Shown: positions 8,590-17,456 of the stretch, in pieces
How positions within the stretch are numbered: position 1 is the stretch's first letter
Layout of the letters: every line of letters begins with the position of its first letter
DNA from: Spirochaeta cellobiosiphila DSM 17781
Lineage (GTDB): Bacteria; Spirochaetota; Spirochaetia; DSM-17781
Length of the DNA: 64,000 nucleotides
Direction of reading: 5' to 3'
Assembly (NCBI RefSeq): GCF_000426705.1
Contig: NZ_KE384557.1
Coordinates: forward strand, 1 to 64,000
Notes under the pieces: generated by a model
The model's database searches: none
Told to the model about the DNA's origin: nothing
Seen by the model: the letters and a program-made list of their open reading frames with translations, nothing else
Program-made: the position numbers and the translations under genes

Positions 8590-9354
8590 ATGACTGAAGA
8601 GAGGCTACAAACACTTTCTGTTGATGAACTTCATCTTGTAGCTGAAAAATATAGCATTCCTGATTTTGACGATCTAAGTCGTTCAGAACTGATTTCTCTT
8701 TTGTTAGAAATAATGGAAGACGACAAGAGTGACAGAAATTCTGATAACAACTCAATAATTTCTATTGAAAAGAAGAAATATGATATATTCAGGGATGAAG
8801 AGATAGACTTTGAAGATGTAAGTCAGTTTGAACTTCCTGCTTATTATAATGAGACAGAACTTACTTTTATGTTAAGAGATCCTTCGTGGGCTTTTGCCTT
8901 TTGGAACATTTCTCCTAAGGAATTAGATGAGTATCAAAAATCATCAGATTTCGAAGAATTGTTTTTTAGAGTCTATGAGTTGAACTCTGAAATCTATAAT
9001 TCGAGTAATATAATCGATTACTATGACATCCCCCTTAGCTTAAAAGATACTAGTCGTTATATAAATTTACCTCATGCAGAAATGTTTTATTGTTTGGATT
9101 TGAAAATTAGATTTGAAGAAAGCGAAAAATTAATATTACGTTCAGATGTTCTTTTTAGTCCCAAAGACACTTTTAAAAGTGAAGAGGGTGAAGATCTGAA
9201 CAAGATAAAAAAAATACTTAAATTATCAGGTTTGTATTCATCAAGTGTCTCTTCATTTGGGATCTCATCTTTTGGTGAAGGTCCAGATGGTAGGAGAATA
9301 CCACAACGCATTATATCTTTTGCAGATGTACAAACATTTCGACCTAAGGGATAG
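8590..9354 (+). CDS. DUF4912 domain protein with Rho-N/SAP-like N-terminus
   Basis: The 254-residue protein starts at ATG 8590 after a strong GAGGAGGGG ribosome site. Residues 1-45 look like a small helix-turn-helix Rho-N/SAP module (LSVDELHLVAEKY...LSRSELISLLLEIM). From about residue 80 it follows the DUF4912 pattern, with LPAYYNETELTFMLRDPSWAFAFWNIS, which resembles carbohydrate-binding folds. The C-terminus has a Ser/Gly-rich stretch and RRIPQRIISF. It is nine bases before the GH57 branching enzyme, so a glycogen-related role is likely by context. The biochemical function is unknown. Confidence 0.8.
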   Translation: MTEERLQTLSVDELHLVAEKYSIPDFDDLSRSELISLLLEIMEDDKSDRNSDNNSIISIEKKKYDIFRDEEIDFEDVSQFELPAYYNETELTFMLRDPSWAFAFWNISPKELDEYQKSSDFEELFFRVYELNSEIYNSSNIIDYYDIPLSLKDTSRYINLPHAEMFYCLDLKIRFEESEKLILRSDVLFSPKDTFKSEEGEDLNKIKKILKLSGLYSSSVSSFGISSFGEGPDGRRIPQRIISFADVQTFRPKG

Positions 9355-9363
9355 GATTCAATT

Positions 9364-10953
9364 ATGAATAAGGCAACATTAACTTTTGTTCTACATGCTC
9401 ATTTACCTTTTGTAAGGCATCCAGAGTTTGATTCATTTCTTGAAGAAAAATGGTTATTTGAGGCTATTAATGAAACTTATCTCCCATTATTGAGAGTATT
9501 TGAACGTTTAGAACGAGATAATATTCCGTTTAAATTAACAATGTCGATTTCTCCTACTTTATCATCCATGTTAGAAGATGAATTACTACAGCAGCGATAC
9601 TTAACTCATTTAGATAGTTTGATTGAATTATCACAGAAAGAGGTTGAACGTAATAAGGGTAATGAGCAATTTCTGACTTTGTCAAAAATGTATTTAGATT
9701 TATTTGAATCTAATAAAAAGGATTTTCTTAAATACAAGAATCGGATTTTAAAAGGGTTCATTTATTATCAGAAGTTAGGTTTTATTGAAATTATAACCAC
9801 TAGTGCTACACATGCGTTTCTTCCTTTGTACAAAAAATATAAAAAAAATATAAGTGCACAAATTCAAGTGGCGCTGGATCATCATTCTTTACTATTTGGA
9901 AAACCTCCTAAAGGTTTCTGGTTGCCAGAGTGTGGTTATTTTCAAGGAGTCGAAAGTTATTTACGAGACTCAGGAATAGATTATACTTTTGCTGCTGCTC
10001 ATGGGTTAATATTTGCTGATAATTCTCCTATTGACGGTGTTTATGCTCCAATAAAAACGCCTGATGGTGTATCATTCTTTGCTAGGGATTTACAGAGTAC
10101 CACTGCTGTCTGGTCATCAGAAGAGGGGTATCCAGGAGATCCTTCTTATAGAGAATTCTATAGAGATATCGGATGGGATTTGCCTTTAGATTATATTGAA
10201 CCGTATATAGAACAAGGGAAAATACGTGTAAATACTGGTTTAAAGTATTATGCTATAACCGGTAAAACGGACAATAAACAACCTTATAGACCAATTGATG
10301 CATATGAGAAGGTAAGGGAACATGCAGATAATTTTCTATATAATAGAAGTAAGCAAGTTGCAAAACTAGAACCTTTAATGGATAAAGCTCCTAATATTGT
10401 ATGTCCCTTTGATGCAGAACTCTTTGGGCATTGGTGGTTTGAAGGTCCTTTATGGTTAGAGGAAGTCTTTAGAGGTATTGCCTCTGGGGCGTATAATCTT
10501 GAATTGACTACACCTAGTGAATATTTAGAAAACCATCCAAGTCCTCAAGTGGCTACTCCTTCTTTTTCTAGTTGGGGTAATAAGGGGTATGCTGAGGTAT
10601 GGTTAGATGGTTCAAATGATTGGATTTATCCCCATACTCATAAAATAATACAAAGAATGCAAGAATTGGCAGGTCGTTTTCCTGATGTAACAGGTAGAAA
10701 AGAAAGAGTATTGAATCAAGCAGCTCGTGAGGTTCTACTTTCTCAAGCATCAGATTGGCCATTTATAATCAAGACTGGTACGACCGTTCCTTATGCTACA
10801 AAAAGGGTTAAAGAACATATCTTCAATTTTAATCAGATTTATGACACTATGTGCAGAAATGCTGTTAGTACTGAGTGGCTGACAAAACTAGAAAAGAAGA
10901 ATAATCTTTTTCCCAAAATTGACTATAGAATATTTTTAGATCAAGAAAGTTAG
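9364..10953 (+). CDS. GH57 family 1,4-alpha-glucan branching enzyme
   Basis: This 529-residue GH57 enzyme is predicted to create alpha-1,6 branches in glycogen. The N-terminal barrel begins with LTFVLHAHLPFVRHPE. The nucleophile Glu is in FWLPECGY (~189) and the acid/base Asp in CPFDAELFGHWWFEGP (~350). The C-terminal DUF1957-type helical domain follows from ~425. Length matches the Thermus/Thermococcus-type GH57 branching enzymes. A glycogen synthase gene occurs on the other strand at 54579, so the two probably serve one storage pathway although unlinked. The last four bases overlap the convergent 80-residue gene. Confidence 0.9.
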   Translation: MNKATLTFVLHAHLPFVRHPEFDSFLEEKWLFEAINETYLPLLRVFERLERDNIPFKLTMSISPTLSSMLEDELLQQRYLTHLDSLIELSQKEVERNKGNEQFLTLSKMYLDLFESNKKDFLKYKNRILKGFIYYQKLGFIEIITTSATHAFLPLYKKYKKNISAQIQVALDHHSLLFGKPPKGFWLPECGYFQGVESYLRDSGIDYTFAAAHGLIFADNSPIDGVYAPIKTPDGVSFFARDLQSTTAVWSSEEGYPGDPSYREFYRDIGWDLPLDYIEPYIEQGKIRVNTGLKYYAITGKTDNKQPYRPIDAYEKVREHADNFLYNRSKQVAKLEPLMDKAPNIVCPFDAELFGHWWFEGPLWLEEVFRGIASGAYNLELTTPSEYLENHPSPQVATPSFSSWGNKGYAEVWLDGSNDWIYPHTHKIIQRMQELAGRFPDVTGRKERVLNQAAREVLLSQASDWPFIIKTGTTVPYATKRVKEHIFNFNQIYDTMCRNAVSTEWLTKLEKKNNLFPKIDYRIFLDQES

Positions 10954-11192
10954 TAGCTAAGAGATTCTAACTCTCTACCAATGATTTGTTCCAAGAAATA
11001 ATATATTGTATTTGAACCCTTCAACTCTTTTCTTGTGATTTTACTTACTCTGTATACTATTTGTTTCGATGTAGTAAGTGGTAACGTAATTGAATTTCCA
11101 TTCAATCCTACAAGATCTCCAAAACTTAAAGTGTGTTGTATTTCTTGAGTATCACCCTCTGGATACACTAGGTAGAATTCTTCATAAAACAT
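10950..11192 (-). CDS. small uncharacterised protein, 80 residues
   Basis: A short soluble protein with alternating hydrophobic and polar residues typical of a small beta-rich fold (SFGDLVGLNGNSITLPLT, KQIVYRVSKITRKEL, TIYYFLEQIIGREL). No signal peptide, membrane segment or recognised domain. It converges on the branching enzyme gene with a four-base overlap and is divergent from mraZ. A weak sigma28-like site lies 95 bases upstream. Coding is inferred from composition and placement; no strong ribosome site is visible. Confidence 0.6.
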   Translation of the reverse strand: MFYEEFYLVYPEGDTQEIQHTLSFGDLVGLNGNSITLPLTTSKQIVYRVSKITRKELKGSNTIYYFLEQIIGRELESLSY

Positions 11193-11286
11193 ATTTATTG
11201 ATACCTTGTAATTAATTAAAAGTCAAATATTGAAGCGTTATAAACATATGTGTAGTAAAAATGCCTTTAAATAATTGAAATTGAAT

Positions 11287-11314
11287 TTATCGGTTTTAAA
11301 CAATGTTGACATTA
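11287..11314 (-). promoter_or_regulatory. weak sigma28-like site facing the 80-residue gene
   Basis: On the minus strand TAAT (11314-11311) is followed after 16 bases by ACCGATAA (11294-11287). The geometry equals that of the two better sigma28-like sites in this window, but the -35 differs from TAAA and the start codon is 95 bases away. It overlaps the mraZ promoter -35. Could be coincidence. Confidence 0.25.
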
Positions 11315-11333
11315 GATAAAGAAGGGATAAGAT
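11306..11333 (+). promoter_or_regulatory. promoter of the division (dcw) cluster
   Basis: TTGACA (11306-11311), a 16-base spacer and TAAGAT (11328-11333) form a good sigma70-type promoter. Transcription would start near 11340, just before the MraZ box array, and about 47 bases before the mraZ ATG. Confidence 0.55.
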
Positions 11334-11342
11334 AATAATATA

Positions 11343-11382
11343 GTGGGTAAATGTGGGGAATAATAGGAGAAAGTGGTTAAAT
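11343..11382 (+). promoter_or_regulatory. MraZ operator: four direct repeats with a 10-bp period
   Basis: Between the promoter and the mraZ start, repeats begin at 11343 (GTGGGTAAAT), 11353 (GTGGGGAATA), 11363 (ATAGGAGAAA, degenerate) and 11373 (GTGGTTAAAT). The 10-base spacing puts each GTGG/GG core on the same DNA face. MraZ proteins are known to bind arrays of GTGG/TGGGA-type repeats in front of their own gene, so this is very likely the autoregulatory site. Confidence 0.65.
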
Positions 11383-11386
11383 TGAG

Positions 11387-11839
11387 ATGATTACTGGTGA
11401 ACATCGTGTCTCATTGGATGATAAAGGCAGACTCTTAATTCCTAGTAAAATACGAAATGAGCTTTCAGAAGGTTCAATAGTATTAACAAAAGGGATTGAT
11501 AAATGTCTTTGGATGTTCCCTTTGGTTGAATGGGAGAGAATCGCTTCTCTTATTATGGAAAAGACAAGTGCTTTTAACAGAACTGGTAGAGCATTGCAAA
11601 GAAGAATTATTGCTCCTTCACAAGAAATTGAAATAGATAAAGCTGGCAGGATAAATATAGGCAATATACTGCGTGAATATGCAGATTTAACTAAGGATTG
11701 TGTAGTGCTTGGTGTAAAAAACTACCTAGAGATATGGGATGAGACAAGATATAAGGAATTTATAGATAACTCTGACTCTGACTTTTTAGAAGCTGCAGAA
11801 GAACTCGGTGATTTTCTTAATCCCCAACAAATAGGATGA
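11387..11839 (+). CDS. mraZ: transcriptional regulator MraZ
   Basis: This 150-residue MraZ has two AbrB-like SpoVT halves: MITGEHRVSLDDKGRLLIPSKIR at the N-terminus and the second unit around RIIAPSQEIEIDKAGRINIGNILREYA (residues ~69-95). MraZ forms a ring and represses or tunes the division-cluster promoter by binding repeated GTGG-type boxes, which are visible upstream. The C-terminus is acidic and family-typical (Y-EIWDETRYKEFID). ATG 11387 is the first codon of the division cluster. Confidence 0.95.
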   Translation: MITGEHRVSLDDKGRLLIPSKIRNELSEGSIVLTKGIDKCLWMFPLVEWERIASLIMEKTSAFNRTGRALQRRIIAPSQEIEIDKAGRINIGNILREYADLTKDCVVLGVKNYLEIWDETRYKEFIDNSDSDFLEAAEELGDFLNPQQIG

Positions 11840-12801
11840 TAGATATGGAAATTATACATACACCAGTGATGTTAAATGAGGTTAAACAGTATCTAGATAT
11901 TTCTGGATTACCTAGTCCACTTGTTATAGATGGAACAATGGGAGAGGGGGGACATTCAGAAATGTTCTTAAGTGAGTTCCCTGAAGCTTATGTTATAGGT
12001 ATTGATAGAGATGCAAATATTCAAAAAAAAGCTAAAGAGCGTTTAGCTGTATATGGAAATAGAGTTAATTATGTAAACGATTGGTTTGACCACTTTTTTG
12101 CTAATTATAGTCTAGAGCGTAAAGCTGATAGAATTTTGTTGGATCTAGGAATTTCTGTATATCATTATGTCGAAAGTGACAGAGGTTTTTCTTTTGGTCT
12201 TGATGAACCGTTAGATATGCGACTAAATATGGATTCTAACTTAAAAGCCTCTGATATTGTAAATGAATGGGATGAAGAAAGCATTGCCAATTTAATATTT
12301 AAATTGGGTGAGGAGCGATATAGCCGTTCTATAGCCAGAGCTATAGTAAAGAGACGAAAAATCTCTACTATTACAAATAGTAAGGAATTGGCTGAAATAA
12401 TCTTTACTTCTGTACCTGTTAAATATAGACATGGTCGAATCCATCCAGCAACCAGGACCTTTCAAGCTTTAAGGATTCAAGTTAACAATGAATTATCAAG
12501 AATAGAGACTGTTGTTCAAGACGCATTGACTAACTTAAACATTGGAGGTCGTTTGGGTATTATCACATTTCACTCTTTAGAGGATAGAATTGTAAAAAAT
12601 GCATTTAAATTTCAAGCTCAAAAATGTGTGTGCCCTCCTGAATACCCTAAATGTATTTGTAGTGGGAAACCGGCAGTAAAAATTCTAACCAGAAAACCAG
12701 TAATTCCGACTGAAGAAGAAATTAAAAACAATTCGCCCTCAAGAAGCGCAAAATTTAGAGTCTGTGAAAAAGTAGGAGCAACTAAATATGAACAAAAATA
12801 A
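11836..12801 (+). CDS. rsmH: 16S rRNA (cytosine(1402)-N4)-methyltransferase RsmH
   Basis: RsmH methylates the N4 of C1402 in the ribosomal P site. The 321-residue protein shows HTPVML near the start, the SAM-binding DGTMGEGGHSE (~35-45), ILLDLGIS, DRGFSF...PLDMRL, the basic HPATRTFQALRI, and GIITFHSLEDRIVK. Cysteines cluster near the C-terminus (CVCPPEYPKCIC). ATG 11836 overlaps the mraZ stop as ATGA; ATG 11845 after AGGA is an alternative start. Confidence 0.95.
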   Translation: MIDMEIIHTPVMLNEVKQYLDISGLPSPLVIDGTMGEGGHSEMFLSEFPEAYVIGIDRDANIQKKAKERLAVYGNRVNYVNDWFDHFFANYSLERKADRILLDLGISVYHYVESDRGFSFGLDEPLDMRLNMDSNLKASDIVNEWDEESIANLIFKLGEERYSRSIARAIVKRRKISTITNSKELAEIIFTSVPVKYRHGRIHPATRTFQALRIQVNNELSRIETVVQDALTNLNIGGRLGIITFHSLEDRIVKNAFKFQAQKCVCPPEYPKCICSGKPAVKILTRKPVIPTEEEIKNNSPSRSAKFRVCEKVGATKYEQK

Positions 12802-13075
12802 ATTATTGTATCCCATCATGGCTTTAAGCTTTCCTCTATTTTTATTTGTCAATATTCATCAAACAGTGAAATATAGGAACTTAGAAAAAGAAGTCGCATT
12901 CTTAGAAGATGAACAACAAAGATTGATTGAAGAAAATAAAAAAGCTCTCGCAGCGGTAGCACTATTAGCTAGTCCGGAACGTGTAGAAAAGATAGCTGTG
13001 AATGAATTAAGCCTTAAACCATTAGATACTGATAATAGAACACAAATATATATACAATCGACTGGAACACAATAA
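12788..13075 (+). CDS. ftsL: FtsL-like cell division protein
   Basis: A 95-residue bitopic membrane protein: short basic N-terminus, one membrane segment (~7-25, LYPIMALSFPLFLFVNI), then a coiled coil with LEKEVAFLEDEQQRLIEENKKAL. FtsL bridges FtsQ and FtsB in the divisome. Sequence is poorly conserved in this family, so the call rests on topology and on position between rsmH and murF, where ftsL normally lies. It overlaps both neighbours (14 bases with rsmH; TAATG with murF). Confidence 0.8.
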   Translation: MNKNKLLYPIMALSFPLFLFVNIHQTVKYRNLEKEVAFLEDEQQRLIEENKKALAAVALLASPERVEKIAVNELSLKPLDTDNRTQIYIQSTGTQ

Positions 13076-14451
13076 TGGCTTTTAGAATTAGTGAAATCGT
13101 AGCAACAAATATGGGAACTTTCTTTAGAAAACCAAAGGAGGACAATTATTTTGATAAAGTACAAGTAGATTCAAGAAAGATTAAGAGCGGTGATGCTTTC
13201 TGGGCTTTACCTGGTAAAAAAGTAGATGGTCATAATTTTATTGAAATAGCGATAGAATCTGGAGCTACATTGTTATGTATTCGGGGGGATATGTATCAAG
13301 AATTCCAATCTGACTGGGAGAGGTTATTTCATAAAGAAGATTTGGTCGTGTGGATAGTGGATGATACTTTATCTGCTTTACATACCTTAGCTAAACAGAG
13401 AATGTCTAAATATCAAGGTCTACGGATAGGAGTTACTGGTAGTAATGGAAAAACAAGCACTAAAGAGATGCTTGCTTCTGTAATGACTCGATGGAAGACT
13501 ACATTTGTAACACCAGGAAATTTAAATGGTGATATAGGTTTACCAATGTCTGTTTTAGAAATGAACTCAGAATGTGATATTGCTATATTTGAGATGGGTA
13601 CTAACCAATTAGGTGAGATCTCCCTTCTTGCAGACATCGTAAAGCCGCAGTTTGCAATAGTAACAAATATTGGATCTGCACATATTGGTATATTTAAAAC
13701 GAAAGACCATATAGCCAAAGAAAAATCAGAGATTTTTAAATATTTTAATGATGAATCAATCGCTGTGACTGATCATAGTCCGGAAATATTAAATATTATA
13801 AAAAAATATCCAGGGAAATATTATACATATGACCTCTCAAAATTAGAAATTATCAGTTTAGATTTTGAAGGTTCTCAATTCGTATATAAAGATCAGAAGT
13901 ATCAATTAAATCTATTGGGTCTTCATAATATTCACAATGCTATGGAAGTCATTGAGTTAGCCAGTATGTTAAATGTTCCTACTCCTTGTATAGTAGATGG
14001 CCTGGCTTCTGTTGAAGCTGATTTTGGAAGATTAGAAGTTATCAGAGAGGGCACTCATACTTTTGTCCAAGACTGTTACAATTCCAATCTCGAATCTATG
14101 TCAGCCCTAATAACGCTATTGAATACATTAACTACAAGGGATAAAAATCTCATCCTAATAGTAGGGGGAATGAAAGAGTTAGGTGAACATACGGAAGAAC
14201 AACATCAACAACTTGGAGAAAAACTTCATTCTGTTAAATTTAACCAGTTGTATTTGATTGGTACAGAAACCATTAATATATATAAAAGTTTTGATGAACC
14301 CTTAAATGTTTATTGGGCGCGATCTGTAGATCCTGTGGTTGATCAAATAATTAACAATATCACAGATAATTCATTGGTTGTTGTCAAAGGATCAAGAAGT
14401 TATGAACTTGAAAAAATATATAACAAATACCACAGTCAAGGAACTTATTAA
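13075..14451 (+). CDS. murF: UDP-N-acetylmuramoyl-tripeptide--D-alanyl-D-alanine ligase MurF
   Basis: MurF joins D-Ala-D-Ala to the UDP-MurNAc tripeptide in the cytosol. In the 458-residue protein the N-terminal domain has VDSRKIKSGDAFWAL. The ATP loop GVTGSNGKTSTKEM lies near residues 118-131, followed by the central FEMGTNQLGEI and TNIGSAHIG motifs and DCYNSNLESM in the C-terminal domain. It is the only Mur ligase in the cluster. It overlaps ftsL and mraY by TAATG junctions, implying translational coupling. Confidence 0.95.
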   Translation: MAFRISEIVATNMGTFFRKPKEDNYFDKVQVDSRKIKSGDAFWALPGKKVDGHNFIEIAIESGATLLCIRGDMYQEFQSDWERLFHKEDLVVWIVDDTLSALHTLAKQRMSKYQGLRIGVTGSNGKTSTKEMLASVMTRWKTTFVTPGNLNGDIGLPMSVLEMNSECDIAIFEMGTNQLGEISLLADIVKPQFAIVTNIGSAHIGIFKTKDHIAKEKSEIFKYFNDESIAVTDHSPEILNIIKKYPGKYYTYDLSKLEIISLDFEGSQFVYKDQKYQLNLLGLHNIHNAMEVIELASMLNVPTPCIVDGLASVEADFGRLEVIREGTHTFVQDCYNSNLESMSALITLLNTLTTRDKNLILIVGGMKELGEHTEEQHQQLGEKLHSVKFNQLYLIGTETINIYKSFDEPLNVYWARSVDPVVDQIINNITDNSLVVVKGSRSYELEKIYNKYHSQGTY

Positions 14452-15530
14452 TGTTTTTAGAGCTTTTATATCCATTAGTTAAGTATTTTACTGCTTTTAA
14501 TGTGTTTCAATACATAAGCTTTAGATCTGCATATGCAGCGGTGACAGCTTTATTTATTAGTTTTATTTTCGGACCGAAAATAATAATGTTATTAAAAAAG
14601 CTTAAAGCTGGACAGGAAATACGAGAGGATGGGCCTCAAACACATCTTGTAAAAGCGGGAACACCTACTATGGGAGGAATCTTAATCATTCTGGCCATAG
14701 TAGTATCGATATTGTTGTGGATGGACTTACATAACATTTTTACTTGGATAATATTAACTTCTTTAATTGGTTTTGGTATCTTAGGTTTTATAGATGATAG
14801 TCTGAAAATATTCCAAAAAAATTCTAAAGGTCTATCCCCACGATTGAAACTCACTGGACAAATATTTATTGCTGGTATAATCGTAATATGGACATATTGT
14901 ACTAATGGTCCACAATCCTCTGTTCTCTATCTACCTTTTGTAAAAAAGCCTGTACTGGATCTGGGGTTATTATATATTCCCTTCGGGATATTTTTCCTTG
15001 TAGGTTTTTCAAATGCGGTAAATTTAACTGATGGCTTGGATGGTCTTGCAACAGGTTTAGTAATGATGGCTGGAATTGGATTTGCAATTATTACATATTT
15101 ATCTGGTCGTTTAGATTATTCTTCCTATTTACAGATTCCCTTTTTGCCTGGTTCCGGAGAGCTTAGTATTTTTAGTTTTGCATTAGTAGGTGCTTGTGTA
15201 GGATTCTTATGGTTCAATACACACCCTGCGGAAGTTATGATGGGAGACACAGGCTCTCTTGCCTTAGGGGGAGTTCTTGGCACACTTTCTTTATTGATAA
15301 AGAAAGAAATTTTATTGTTAATTATAGGTGGTGTTTTTGTATTAGAAACATTAAGTGTGATGATTCAAGTTTTTTATTTTAAACGTACTGGTAAGAGAAT
15401 CTTTCGAATGGCACCATTACACCATCATTTTGAATTGTCAGGTTGGGCGGAAAGCAAAGTAGTGATAAGAATGTGGATACTAGGAGGTTTGTTTGTTATA
15501 TTGGCTTTAAGTACATTAAAGCTTCAATAA
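14451..15530 (+). CDS. mraY: phospho-N-acetylmuramoyl-pentapeptide transferase MraY
   Basis: MraY transfers phospho-MurNAc-pentapeptide to undecaprenyl phosphate, making lipid I. This 359-residue polytopic protein has about ten membrane segments and the family motifs TPTMGG (near 70), GFIDDSLK (~111-118), AVNLTDGLDGLA (~189-200), and the C-terminal MAPLHHHFEL. Length is typical. It begins at the ATG of a TAATG overlap with murF. Confidence 0.96.
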   Translation: MFLELLYPLVKYFTAFNVFQYISFRSAYAAVTALFISFIFGPKIIMLLKKLKAGQEIREDGPQTHLVKAGTPTMGGILIILAIVVSILLWMDLHNIFTWIILTSLIGFGILGFIDDSLKIFQKNSKGLSPRLKLTGQIFIAGIIVIWTYCTNGPQSSVLYLPFVKKPVLDLGLLYIPFGIFFLVGFSNAVNLTDGLDGLATGLVMMAGIGFAIITYLSGRLDYSSYLQIPFLPGSGELSIFSFALVGACVGFLWFNTHPAEVMMGDTGSLALGGVLGTLSLLIKKEILLLIIGGVFVLETLSVMIQVFYFKRTGKRIFRMAPLHHHFELSGWAESKVVIRMWILGGLFVILALSTLKLQ

Positions 15531-15545
15531 AACAAAAATATTTGA

Positions 15546-16703
15546 ATGAGTAAGTTATTTTCGATAGAGAAAACTATTGATAGGCAAGTTGATTATCCTT
15601 TGGTATCAACATTTATCCTCTTATTAGGTATCGGTACAACAACTATGTATTCAGCCTCTTCCTATTTGGGAGAATTACTTTTTCAAGATAGTTCACATTT
15701 TCTTGTTAATCATCTCATTCGACTATGTATTGGTGGTTTGTTAACAGTTGTATTAATATATATACCAATAAATTTATTGAAGAAATATCTTATTCACATA
15801 ATGGCTCTTTCCCTAGTACTTCTCGTATTAACCTATATTCCTTTTATTAGTAAGGAAATATTGGGCGCTAGAAGATGGATATATTTAGGTCCTTTTTCTT
15901 TTCAACCATCAGAATTAGTTAAACTAACATTATTGATTTATTTATCCTATAATTTCAGTAAGAATGAGAATAGAACTGGTGAACCCCATAATACATTAAT
16001 TCCCCCATTAGTTGTCTTGCTTTTTTATGTCGGATTTGTATATTTACAAAATGATTTTTCTACTAGTATTTTTATTCTTCTTCTAGGTTTTTTGATGTTT
16101 TTTGTTTCTGGAGTAAGTTTTAGATATATATTACCTATTGTTTTTGTCTCAATTCCTATGTCTTTTATATTTCTGTTCAGTAAACCATATCGTGTTACAA
16201 GATTAATTAGTTTTTTGTTTCCCTATATGGATCCTAGTGGATCAGGCTATCAAATATTAGCGTCAAAAAAAGCATTGTCCCTTGGTGGTTTATGGGGATT
16301 AGGACCGGGTGCAGGTGTAAGGAAATTAGGAAAACTGCCAGAGGTTTATTCTGACTTTATATTTGCTGCATTAGGAGAAGAACTTGGCTATATAGGAATC
16401 GTTTTTGTTCTTTTTCTCTTTATTTTCCTAGCATATAGAGGTTTTCTTATTGCTAAATCTGCATCAGATAGATTTCAGTTTTATCTAGCAACTGGAATAA
16501 CAATAAGCATAGTATTACAAGTTTTCCTTAATGTAGCTGTTGTTAGTGGACTAGTCCCTTCAACAGGAATTCCTCTTCCTTTTTTTTCATACGGTGGTAG
16601 TAATATTCTAGTAACAATGATGATGATTGGTATATTAATTAACATATCAAGAGGAAGTGACCTTTCTGAACAACAACTATTTAGTGAGCTTAGCCATGGT
16701 TAG
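15546..16703 (+). CDS. ftsW: peptidoglycan polymerase FtsW
   Basis: SEDS-family septal glycosyltransferase of 385 residues with ten predicted membrane segments. Visible family features: GARRWIYLGPFSFQPSELVKL, GYQILASKKALSLGGLWGLGPG, FAALGEELGYIG, and VSGLVPSTGIPLPFFSYGGSNI near the C-terminus. It works with FtsI, which is not in this window. It could in principle be the paralogue RodA, but the division-cluster position supports FtsW. The last eight bases overlap ftsQ. Confidence 0.93.
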   Translation: MSKLFSIEKTIDRQVDYPLVSTFILLLGIGTTTMYSASSYLGELLFQDSSHFLVNHLIRLCIGGLLTVVLIYIPINLLKKYLIHIMALSLVLLVLTYIPFISKEILGARRWIYLGPFSFQPSELVKLTLLIYLSYNFSKNENRTGEPHNTLIPPLVVLLFYVGFVYLQNDFSTSIFILLLGFLMFFVSGVSFRYILPIVFVSIPMSFIFLFSKPYRVTRLISFLFPYMDPSGSGYQILASKKALSLGGLWGLGPGAGVRKLGKLPEVYSDFIFAALGEELGYIGIVFVLFLFIFLAYRGFLIAKSASDRFQFYLATGITISIVLQVFLNVAVVSGLVPSTGIPLPFFSYGGSNILVTMMMIGILINISRGSDLSEQQLFSELSHG

Positions 16704-17454
16704 AAACTCGCCCAAAATATTGAAAATAATAATTTTTATACTAGTTTTGTTTTTGATTTTTGAACTTTTCTTTTATCTTGTTATAAGTCCAAGATTAAGG
16801 GTAACAAGCATAGTAGTGGAATCTGAAATATCCTTAAATGAAAAACAAATTAAAACAATTGCTGGTTTGAACCAACCAATATATTTTTACTCTTTACAAG
16901 TAGACCAAATCGAAAGTAGATTAGAAACGGTTCCTGTCGTTAGAAAAGCTGTCGTTTCTAAACAGTTTCCAGGTAAATTAAAAATTGTACTATATAAAAG
17001 ACAACCATTATTTATTTCTCTTATTGGAAATAAAGGAAATACAATTCCTGTAATGTTTGATACCGAAGGTATTGCCTATGAATGGGATAGGGATATAAAA
17101 GACTTTAATTATCCTATTATTTCGGGACTGCAATTTGAAAATATTGAACCAGGAATGGATTTGCCCTCTATTTTGGATCCTCTTGTTAAAAACTTGGTAG
17201 CAATAAAAGAGGATAATCCTAATTTATTTTATTTTATATCAGAGTTAAGGATTCAAAAAAAAGGTGATAATGATTTTGATTTACTTTTGTATCCAAATAG
17301 ATGGCCACTTCCCGTTCGAATAGGAAGTGATTTTAATATAGAAACATTAAAACAAGTTTTAATTGTATTGGACGTTATGAATCAACAGAAGCATTTACCA
17401 CAGGAAATTGATATGAGGACAGACCATGTTGTGTACAGTCAGAAGGAGAGATAG
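16696..17454 (+). CDS. ftsQ: cell division protein FtsQ/DivIB
   Basis: A 252-residue bitopic protein: short basic N-terminus, one membrane segment (ILKIIIFILVLFLIFELFFYLVI), then a POTRA domain (RLRVTSIVVESEISLNEKQIKTIAGL...LETVPVVRKAVVSKQFPGKLKIVLYKRQP) and a beta-domain with MFDTEGIAY. FtsQ links early and late divisome proteins in the periplasm. ATG 16696 is used; a longer frame from GTG 16657 would lie wholly inside ftsW and lacks a ribosome site. Confidence 0.92.
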   Translation: MVRNSPKILKIIIFILVLFLIFELFFYLVISPRLRVTSIVVESEISLNEKQIKTIAGLNQPIYFYSLQVDQIESRLETVPVVRKAVVSKQFPGKLKIVLYKRQPLFISLIGNKGNTIPVMFDTEGIAYEWDRDIKDFNYPIISGLQFENIEPGMDLPSILDPLVKNLVAIKEDNPNLFYFISELRIQKKGDNDFDLLLYPNRWPLPVRIGSDFNIETLKQVLIVLDVMNQQKHLPQEIDMRTDHVVYSQKER

Positions 17455-17456
17455 AT

